Of a DNA stretch of 20,350 bases, positions 9,875-17,457 are shown piece after piece. How positions within the stretch are numbered: position 1 is the stretch's first letter; every line of letters begins with the position of its first letter. Both the position numbers and the translations under genes were made by a program. A model generated the notes under the pieces. It had not been told where the DNA came from. It made no database searches and saw nothing but the letters and a program-made list of their open reading frames with translations. Source of the stretch: Isohypsibius dastychi (Eukaryota; Tardigrada; Eutardigrada; Parachela; Isohypsibiidae); contig JAQIWT010000437.1 of assembly GCA_034696485.1 (NCBI GenBank), positions 1-20,350 on the forward strand, given 5' to 3'.

Positions 9875-9882
9875 TTACTTTT
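9875..9882. repeat. right target-site duplication TTACTTTT
   Basis: This is a perfect copy of 9374-9381 directly after the right transposon end. The lack of any mismatch points to a fairly recent insertion. Confidence 0.9.
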
Positions 9883-9949
9883 GTACTTGTGTTTTTTGAC
9901 GAATTGGTTTTTTTGTCGTGGGTAATGATCCTCGGGCTTTTAAGAGATT

Positions 9950-10275
9950 ATGGCTGTGGAAGTATCAAAAATTGTATGGTTGGTTGGTGATCTAGAAGAA
10001 GAAGATACCTCTCCAGTGTTCTTTGTTACTGAATGTCGGCGATATAATTTCCGGCAACTTACTTTAGGAAGGAAGAATTTAGTATGTGGTGCAGCGGGCA
10101 TTGTTAGCCTCAACCAGCGGCCTTCTAGGGGGGGGGGGGGTTCAACAGCGTCTACATCTGCACTGCAACGAACGAAGAAATTGAAGTTGAGAATTTGGTT
10201 CATGTTAAAGTTCTAGAAATATATCAGATCGAACGAGATTTAGACTCCTTACTGGAAAGTCGGATTGCTTGTTAA
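9950..10275 (+). CDS. small unidentified gene with a G13 tract; spliced or frameshifted
   Basis: ATG 9950 is preceded by an in-frame TAA at 9941. The frame is open to LTLGRKN and beyond, but past the 13-G run (10128-10140) the coding-like frame switches: there FNSVYICTATNEE continues to TAA 10273. Two explanations fit. A 47-bp intron (10082-10128, GTATGT donor, CTTCTAG acceptor) joins the frames and gives 92 residues starting the second exon with four Gly. Alternatively the frames belong together and the run is one G off in the assembly, giving about 107 residues. The part before the run (LTLGRKN, then SLNQRPSR) faintly recalls an FHA domain, but I would not assign it. The stop is only 45 bp before the CDK11 start codon on the same strand. 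Confidence 0.35.
10128..10140. repeat. G13 homopolymer
   Basis: Thirteen consecutive G residues interrupt an otherwise coding-like stretch. Runs this long are prone to replication slippage and to sequencing error, and G-rich RNA can fold. It falls exactly where the reading frame switches. Confidence 0.9.
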
Positions 10276-10320
10276 CTCTGGTACGGATTCGCCGCATTCT
10301 GGGCATCTGCCTACGTTAGG

Positions 10321-13304
10321 ATGTCGACCAAAAAGCAACATCCGAGAATACGATTTTCGAGCTCTGCCTCTCCAGAGCAGGTATGTCAGCAATCTACCTC
10401 TTATAACAAAAAAAATGCTAACGTAAGAATAAATATTTCACGTTTTTGCGCTTCCCAGGGAGAACACAGTGACGAAGATCGCCAACGGCGAGAAAAGGAT
10501 CTGTCAGTCAGTCGTCATCGTCAGAATCTGGATGCGACGAAAGGAGCAACAATTGTGACGAAAAGTGCTACCAGTTCCACTGAAGGCAGGAAAAAAGAAT
10601 CGAAAGGTGTTCTCTTGTTTTTAAGGAAAATGATATCGCAGAATACGCGCCTGTTGTTGAAGTTCGAAATATTAGCCAATTGCTATCGCTGCAATTCTTT
10701 TTTTCTTGTTTGGTTTTTTGGGTGCTTTGAATATCATGGATGCTTGTTATTTTAGGTACAGAAAAGACGGCTATTGCTCGAATCCCTTCATCGAAAGTTC
10801 GCAGTCCCGTTCGACCAGCTTTCAAATCAGAACCTGAAGTCACTCGAAGAAAATCTCCTTCTCCAGGCACAAAACGACCTTCTTCAGTCATCAACTTGTT
10901 GATGAGAGACCAAGATGATACGAAAAGAAGGAAGAAGTCTCCGCCTAGAGAAACCGAATCCTCGAGGAAAGTCGTTGATCTGTCTGATAAAGAACGAGAT
11001 CGGCGGAAAAGTACCGAAAAGGAAATTCGACCCGCGACGAAAGAATTATCAAAACCGACCGAATCGAATCGGAATAAGGAATCAGTCCCAAAGAAACTTC
11101 CCGAAAAAGAAGACAAAAAACCAGCCGAAGATCGGAATGTTCGTGATCGCGAAAGTCGGGATAAGTTGGGAGAACGAAAAGGATCAAGGTGAGTTTTTTC
11201 TGGATTAGTCAACAAATATTATTGTTTTTATACCAGTACCTTATCGCTCTCTCTAGCAATGATATACGCTCCTTAAAAGTCGCCGGTGATTCTCAAAATT
11301 CACGTCGGGAACCTGATCCTGTGAAATCTAAAACTTCGGAAGAATTCCCTCTGAAGCAAAAGCCTGCGGAGAAGTCTTCCTTGACTAAAACTTCGCCATC
11401 CGTCAAAACGAAAACGCCATTGCCAGGAACGAAGCCAAAAAAGAATATTGAAGTTGTTGATAGTCCGGTAACCGACACGGATGAAGAGTCGCTGATAAAA
11501 TCGCCAGAAAGAGACTTGTCTCCGGTTTATGGACCGGTTAGATCGCGATTCGAAAGCGTGGATGATTTGAATGGGCTTGAATTACTTCCACCTCCTACTC
11601 CGGAAGCGATGCTTATCGATGAAGTTGAGGAGGATGAGGTGATGGTATTACCACCTTATTTTCCAGCCATTCAAGGTACAAATTCTTATAAATTAACAAA
11701 TTCACGCAATTAAACCATTTCCGGTGGGTTTTTTATTTTCAGTGTGTATTTCCGCTTTGAAAAATATTTTTTTGAATTTGGTTTAAATTCTGTGATTTGA
11801 GTCTTCTTTTCTTCTAGGTTGTCGCAGTGTAGACGAATACGAAAACCTTAACCGCATCGAGGAGGGAACTTACGGAGTTGTTTACCGTGCGAGAGACAAA
11901 AAAACCAACGAGATTGTTGCGTTAAAGCGTTTGAAAATGGAGAAAGAAAAGGAAGGATTTCCAATCACCAGTTTACGGGAAGTCAGCACTCTCCTCAAAG
12001 CCCATCACCCAAATGTCGTGGCTATTCGGGAAGTTGTTGTTGGCCATAATATGGATAAAATTTATATGGTTATGGATTTTGTGGAACACGATATGAAATC
12101 GTTGATGGAGAGTATGCGGCAACCGTTTTCGGTTGGAGAAGTCAAGACTTTGATGAAGCAGCTTCTTAGCGCTATTCATCATTTACATGATAACTGGATT
12201 GTTCATCGGGATCTCAAAACTTCGAACTTATTGTTGAACCACCAAGGCGTGTTGAAGGTAATTCTTGCTGTAAACTAGCTTTTAAAACCATAATCAAAAA
12301 CCTTGAAAATTTAGAAATTGAAAATACAATTTGGAAATGATTCAGCTTGAAATCTAAAACAAGATATTGTTTCAACGAAATAAATCAGAATTTTTTTAAT
12401 TTAAAAAAACAATTCAGAAATTCAAAGAAAAATCAGTTCAAAACTGCCGACGAAGATATGAAATATCCAGGTGGAAAAATTGATAACAAATATTTGTTTT
12501 GATAGAGTTGCTAATTTTCATGTTTTCAGGTTGCTGATTTTGGGTTGGCTCGAGAATATGGTTCACCTTTAGGTAACTACACGCCAGTCGTAGTTACTTT
12601 ATGGTACCGCGCACCGGAATTACTCCTTGGAGTGACGAAATATTCGACGCCAATCGACATGTGGTCCGTTGGATGTATTTTTGCCGAATTTCTGACTTTG
12701 AAGCCTTTGTTTCCGGGTAAATCGGAAATCGAGCAGATCAACAAGCAAGTACCTACAGTATTTTACTTTCTGCCAATCGAGAATTCAACTTTTTTGTAAT
12801 TTTCCAGAATTTTCAAAGAGCTTGGAAATCCAAGTGAAGCTAACTGGCCCGGATACTCCGAACTTCCGTTAGTGAAGAAGGCAACATTTCTAACGTTTCC
12901 GTACAACGTTTTAAGAAAGCGGTTTCCGGTCACAATGCTGACAAATAGCGGATATGATCTCATGTCGTCATTGTTGAATTATGACCCCGAGAAAAGAATA
13001 TCTGCTGAAAAAGCATTGGAACACTTGGTATTACTCGGAATTATTCATGGATTTATTTTTTCATCCGATTTCTTTTTTCCAGCATTTCCGCGATGCACCG
13101 CTGCCGGTTGATCCCTCAATGTTCCCGACCTGGCCTGCCCGCAGTGAGCAGTCATCCGCGGGACGGCGCCGGGAGAACACCCCGAAACCCCCAAGCGGTG
13201 GAAAACAGTTCCGGGAGACGGTGGATGCCGACAAGGACGATGGATTCAAGATTAACTTTGGGCAATCGAAACAAAAAGGAGAAGGCTTTACGCTCAGATT
13301 TTAA
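10321..13304 (+). CDS. CDK11: cyclin-dependent kinase 11 (PITSLRE kinase)
   Basis: Eight exons (10321-10380, 10459-10606, 10756-11188, 11257-11675, 11818-12257, 12530-12744, 12808-13027, 13083-13304) give 718 residues. Residues 1-353 are Ser/Arg/Lys/Glu-rich and disordered, as in vertebrate CDK11, with an acidic patch near 340. The kinase domain (about 360-650) has the glycine loop EEGTYGVVY, catalytic K390, the diagnostic PITSLRE (402-408), HRDLKTSN (483-490), DFG (503-505) and the activation segment [14 protein letters not shown]. The tail keeps [18 protein letters not shown] and ends GEGFTLRF, close to the human end. With cyclin L the enzyme acts in transcription and pre-mRNA splicing and in mitosis. 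Intron 6 starts with GC. The short exon 2 donor (GTGTTC) is weak. The 3' end faces endosulfine across 284 bp. Confidence 0.96.
12745..12807 (+). other. GC-AG intron in CDK11
   Basis: Frame and homology require exon 6 to end AACAA with the intron starting GCAAGT, so that codon AAA (Lys) forms across the junction in INKIFKELG. The nearby GT at 12749 would leave exon 7 out of frame. GCAAGT is the usual strong form of minor GC donors. The intron ends TTTTCCAG and is 63 bp. Confidence 0.85.
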
Positions 13305-13588
13305 AAACCGGAGATAAATCTTTTCTGTACTTCTATCATGTTGTGTTCTCGTCTTGAAGTTCATGTAAAAAAACGTTGGAATATTCTTCAAGGATGACAT
13401 TTCTGCGTTTATCGTTCACTGAATTCCGGAAAAGCTGATTTTTTATTCACAAATCCATGCGGCAGCATTAAACCGGACACGAAACTCACTGGTCAGTGGA
13501 GAAAACGCTGGTACACTTCCGGTTTGAAAACAAAAAACTTGCAAAATAAGTTAAAACAGCAAAAACAAACAACAGATTCCTAACCAAA
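13305..13588. other. convergent 3' region of CDK11 and endosulfine
   Basis: These 284 bases hold both 3' UTRs and no gene. On the minus strand AATAAA (plus coordinates 13442-13447) lies about 140 nt past the endosulfine stop. On the plus strand only GATAAA (about 13312) follows the CDK11 stop closely. One of the four ACCGGAAGTG copies is at 13514-13523. Confidence 0.5.
13442..13447 (-). terminator. polyadenylation signal AATAAA for endosulfine
   Basis: Read on the minus strand this is AATAAA, about 142 nt after the endosulfine stop codon, a reasonable 3' UTR length here. Cleavage site not determined. Confidence 0.5.
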
Positions 13589-14636
13589 CTAAGCGGAAGG
13601 ATGGATCTGATCGGTAACTAGCTTAGACGTTTCGTGCGAATGGGCGTGATGGGGCAAGTCTTCCGGAGTCAGAACAGGAGGATGGTCTCCGGCGGATGGC
13701 GGGATGAGAAGCGGAAGATTGCGTTGTGGGCTAGGAACTTGGCTGTTCTTCCCCTGAGGGACTGCTGGCTTGTTTTGCGAGCGTGCAACATTGTAGTCGC
13801 CGGAATCAAAAAACTTTTGACCTTTCTGCAGTCGTTTTTGAAGGAAGCTGGAAACCGCGATCGGACGCCCTGCAAGACCTCCTCCGTATTTGGCGTTTAT
13901 CGCTGCTTCGCCTGCAAGAAAGAAATGCTGATCTACTGGGACAGCAATATCGATTTTGCGCAGCCTTTTTTGCTGCACTTGGATAATAACACAGCGGGAA
14001 CGACAAATTTTTTCAAAACGGTAACATATCAAAAACTCGATATAGCACCGACAATTTCATGTTTTAATCTAATTTCGAAAGAGAACCTCGGGAAAATTAT
14101 AATTTTGAAGTAAATAAAACCAGAACCATTTGTCCGGGTTCACGAAAACAAAAATTCGCAAATAAAATACCGTAAATTACAATTCTGTTAAAAGCCTCGG
14201 ACGTCCGACCGGAAGTGAAATTCGATTTCATGTTTATTCATTTCACACAATCACAAACCGTGATAAAAAAATCAACCCACGAATAACTGAACGCGCATCC
14301 GACAGATGAATTTTCGGAATGAGCAGCTCGAGCCAGCCGAGCCAAAAAAACAAGTTCCACGTCAGAAATTTCCAAATCTTGACCTCACTACCATATTTTC
14401 TTCAGTCATAATATTTGTATTTGTATTTAACCGGAGAAGCGATTGCTGAATTTAGAACAAGCATTAAATCTCATTTTCGCACAGAAGGAATTGAAGGAAC
14501 TAAAAAGAAGTTACCAACCGTAAATGAAACTGGAAAATTTACCTGGATTTTGAAGAATGTCTTTCGCTTCTTCATCCGCATTTTCACTAGGGTTCTCCGT
14601 TGTCAGTGGTTCTCCCGTGTGTTCCGCACCAGCCAT
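13589..14636 (-). CDS. ENSA: endosulfine/ARPP-19 family PP2A-B55 inhibitor
   Basis: Two exons (14636-14543 and 13911-13589) joined by a 631-bp intron encode 138 residues. The conserved core AKYGGG ... SFLQKRLQKGQKFFDSGDYNVA carries FDSGDY with S68, the serine phosphorylated by Greatwall kinase in this family; the phosphorylated protein then inhibits PP2A-B55 and allows mitotic entry. TPEDLP later in the chain matches TPQDLP of vertebrate members. The acidic N-terminus (residues 1-30) and the Pro-rich region 80-115 are loosely conserved. The vertebrate PKA site near the C-terminus (RKSS before LVTSKL) is missing: here the segment is His-rich (HHAHSHETSKL) with no basic-basic-x-Ser. The long intron, unlike most here, contains a 12-bp palindrome and an ETS-type site. 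Start chosen from the AAAAATGG context and homology to the acidic start of the family. Confidence 0.93.
14197..14217. promoter_or_regulatory. palindrome TCGGACGTCCGA abutting an ETS-type site, in endosulfine intron
   Basis: A perfect 12-bp palindrome (14197-14208) with a CRE-like ACGT centre overlaps by one base the 10-mer ACCGGAAGTG (14208-14217). Paired sites like this could mark an intronic enhancer or alternative promoter; this is inference. Confidence 0.3.
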
Positions 14637-15033
14637 TTTTCTTTCGTGACAGCTGTCTCTCAAGGATGAACCTGTAACGGCATGAAAGGCTGCATGAAAC
14701 CGTGTTAACGCACACGCTTTATCAATAAGAAATGATTGGTAGAAGCTGGAACTGGCTCAGGCTGTAATTACCTCAATCACACCAGGAGGATCTGCTCCAG
14801 CAAATAGCGGTGATGTACGGAACGAATGGTGTTTTTAACCCAAGAAAACAGATAAACAAGCACATTCGCACCAGAATATGGCTTTCGTTTCTTCGGTCAA
14901 GGAAAATCGATACTTTTAATGCTTGCCCGAAAAACTGCTTTCAGCAGATTTGTTGTGACCAGTCTCAATCGGGCGGAGCCTTGAACTGGCCGTCTTTAAC
15001 CGCCCATTCAAAATCTCCATGAATCAAGCCTAG
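14637..15033. other. endosulfine upstream region, no gene identified
   Basis: The minus-strand promoter and 5' UTR of endosulfine must start here. Short open frames exist on both strands but none has splice signals or family resemblance I trust. Composition is slightly GC-richer around 14930-15060 than in the flanks. Confidence 0.4.
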
Positions 15034-15341
15034 ATGGAGCCACTGAAGTTAGCACCCCCGTGCTATTGTAACCGGTAATCTCAAGGGGGGATCAGGTTTG
15101 AACTCCACTTGACTGTTGACATTTTATTGACGATCAGCGAAATTTCAGAAAGGCTGGTCATCCTCTCTGGGTTTCTCCTTCGTTATCAAAATATCATCTT
15201 TACTGCAGAATCTCTTCGAAGCCCATGATTAAATCGTATAGCTCAGAGCCATTTCGTCAACCCTCTGGTTCCTTCATGCTTCATTTACTTATCGGTAACG
15301 ACCTGCGGAACAAGAAAGTTTGTCTCATCATTCCAGCCTGA
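15034..15341 (+). CDS. possible small spliced gene, unidentified
   Basis: ATG 15034 directly follows an in-frame TAG. Exon 15034-15074 ends at a GTAATC donor. A 74-bp intron ends AATTTCAG, and the frame continues from 15149 to TGA 15339, giving 77 residues (start MEPLKLAPP, end LIIPA). The phase fits across the junction. The product is Ser/Pro/Tyr-rich and I recognise no domain. Splicing further from the GTAACG donor at 15295 to an acceptor near 15378 would skip the TGA and extend the frame into a hydrophobic stretch, so this may be the first part of a longer gene. The model rests only on splice-like signals and an open frame, and could be chance. Confidence 0.2.
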
Positions 15342-15910
15342 AGTCTCATTGAAGAAGGAGTGATCTGGACTTGGGCAGCCATCGTTTTCTGGGAGTTATC
15401 GTTGCCCATTTTGGTATTTGGAACGAGTGATCGTTTGTTGGTCGTGATCTTTATCAGCAGGTCAGAAGTGTGTTTTTGTCATATGAGCATGTTGATGTTG
15501 TGTCTGGCATTGGAACTTATTGCTTTTACAAATACAGAAAGCTCTTTGTGATAATAATCCGCATGCAAATTAAATGCACTTATGAGCTAAGTTGCTGCGA
15601 GCGAATGATTGATTTTTGGGTTCACCATTATTTTTTCCATACCGGAAGTGCTTTCATTTCTTCGGTGGATTTTTCAAAAGTACGGTTCCAAAATTTCAAG
15701 ACAATATCGCCTTGCAGATGGATTTTTTTATTGCTGCGTTTTAAATTTCACTTTGGTGGTTTGTTTTCTTATTGATTTTTATATCAGATCAGTTACGTAA
15801 TCGCCCATTTCCGGTCAGGATATTGAGGACGATTATCTGGAAAATTCAAATCAACAATCTAATCAAGTGTAGAATACGTTTGTTTATAAGCGATCCTTTG
15901 GCCTTTGCAG
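15342..15910. other. unresolved region, no convincing gene
   Basis: Several overlapping plus-strand frames of 60-100 codons are open, rich in Phe, Ile and Leu as expected of T-rich DNA. None shows a conserved motif. An ACCGGAAGTG copy lies at 15641-15650. Confidence 0.4.
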
Positions 15911-16105
15911 AATCTGCATTCAGTCTGTTTAAATGTAACCAATTTTGTGACGATGATAGAAGAGCGAGGGTATCAGTCTGATTTGTTTGCATTTATAGAT
16001 TTCTCGTCGGCGGGCATTTTAGAGCCATCCATCCGCATGTTGATCCAATCTCGACAACCGCTGAGCGGAAACCTTGGAACTTTGATGGTGCTATCGCTGT
16101 CGGAG
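15911..16105 (+). CDS. possible internal coding exon, unidentified
   Basis: The segment is exactly 65 codons, open, preceded by CCTTTGCAG and followed by the donor GTAACT. The predicted peptide (start NLHSVCLNVTNF, end VLSLSE) looks like ordinary folded protein but matches nothing I know. The minus strand is open across part of it too, so strand is uncertain. Confidence 0.2.
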
Positions 16106-16779
16106 GTAACTGCATTTATGAGCCGGATTTTATCATCTCTTTCGAGAGTGAAAATTTGAGTCCTTCGAATATGAGCAGGAAAATGACTATTCCAACAAAA
16201 TTCGAATGAACAAATCAAGCAAATCTGTTCCATTTCAGAACTCGGAGAGTTGATGGCCTATTTTTTTTGGTTCGGAAAATCGATTTCGATTTGTTGGTGA
16301 TGAGCTAGGGAGTTGTTTCAGCAGAATTTGACGAGGTCAACGATATGAAACGGTTGGTCGAAAAATGAGCTGAATTGAGAGACTTGAGGAATATGCTGGT
16401 TTTAGATTTCAGATTAATGTTTCTAAATTTCAAACTGGAATTTCAGTAAAGTCAGATCTGGACTTTTTCGCTTCATATATTCGCCGAAAATATCTTTAGC
16501 ACTTAACAGTGCTTCTTTTTAGGATTATAACCCACCGCGTTGGTTTATCGAATTTTTGATTAGCGCAATCACTCGAAATAAGAAAAACCAACAGTAAACA
16601 AAAAGATTTCTTGAATTAAACAAACTTCTCTTTATTTTTCTATTAGTTAGGAGATTTCTTTTACTTTGAAAATTGTTTTAACGTAATCGTTTTATATTCT
16701 ACAAGTACTCTATATTATTCGCTGAAACTGGAATGGATGATAATTCAGAAATGAGAACACATCTCTTGTCCTTTTTCAG
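16106..16779. other. A/T-rich intergenic or intronic stretch
   Basis: No open frame of note. Several TTTCAG-like acceptors occur (about 16238, 16410, 16445), as expected in T-rich DNA. Nothing else recognised. Confidence 0.4.
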
Positions 16780-16861
16780 GCTCTACTCTAATTGGACCCA
16801 GAGACATTTAGTCTGTCTTCCCGGCTCCCCGGAAACCAGCTCACACAAGTCCATTCATCAG
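16780..16861 (+). other. possible exon (5' UTR or coding) with good splice sites
   Basis: An 82-bp stretch, clearly GC-richer than its flanks, sits between CTTTTTCAG and the donor CAG followed by GTGAGA. One frame is open throughout (LYSNWTQRHL...). If spliced to the acceptor CTTTTCAG ending near 17007, the frame would end soon after. More likely it is a non-coding 5' exon of the gene starting at 17458. Confidence 0.25.
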
Positions 16862-17457
16862 GTGAGAGTTAGTGATGGATAGACTTGCCACTCGCTAACG
16901 ACGTTGCTGGCATGAAAAACAGCATTAAATAGATATACTTCTTTTATGTGGGAATGATCCCCTTTTGGCTTGACGCATGCAGTCGTTTGCTGGAATCGCT
17001 TTTCAGCATGATGATGACAGGCTGGGAATCCACTTCCGCTTCCCTTGTTAAACTGTTTCTCAAAGGACAAATTGGATTGCTCAAGTTTCTGAATGATTGC
17101 TTTTCTATGACTTCGTTTGTTTTTCGCATCTCATGAAACTAATCATTTAACCTCGATTTATCAAATGCGGGCGGTTTCGAGTTGAGTTCGTTCGATCCGA
17201 CTGAAAGCCTGGCGTTTTGGTTCAGTATGTCAAAATTTCTTTTATTCTTAAGAAAATGGTCTCGTGTTAGAAAATGTTGCTTTTTAGGCGGAAATTGATT
17301 TTTCAGTGGAATCGCGATTTTGCATGCGGAATGTTGCTTGAGATGGTCTCTTAAATCACCCCCGTTTGTTTTGGCAGGCTGAATGCATTGGTGTGGATGT
17401 GACGTTTGTTGCTTTAACCCGGCTGACAATAAATCTGCTTGGGATTCAGAAAAATAA
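16862..17457. other. upstream of the Ser/Pro-rich gene, no gene assigned
   Basis: A 62-codon plus-strand frame (16948-17136) and a 155-codon minus-strand frame (17606-17139) are open. Neither has a recognisable domain, and the latter overlaps the first exon of the next gene. Promoter or 5' UTR of the gene at 17458 is the simplest reading. Confidence 0.35.

Noticed and set aside
9940-10203. Minus-strand frame over the G13 region, giving a run of prolines
   Set aside because: The upstream in-frame stop, ATG and neighbouring gene orientation favour the plus strand; the proline run is just the antisense of the G tract.
10568-11215. 215-codon minus-strand frame rich in Ser, Phe and Arg
   Set aside because: It is the antisense of the Ser/Arg/Lys-rich CDK11 exons 2-3; the plus strand has clear homology and splice continuity.
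14955-15070. Minus-strand peptide resembling the start of myotrophin (DFEWAVKDGQF)
   Set aside because: The frame stops five residues later with no donor site and no ankyrin repeats on either side; the likeness is too short.
15000-15115. Possible tRNA (AGGTTTGAACTCC resembling a T-arm)
   Set aside because: The stem bases do not pair and no A- and B-box or acceptor stem could be drawn.
15034-15294. Possible metaxin-like N-terminus (Gly-x-Pro ... Pro-Ser-Gly spacing)
   Set aside because: Only a few residues match, and the downstream frames show no metaxin or GST-like region.
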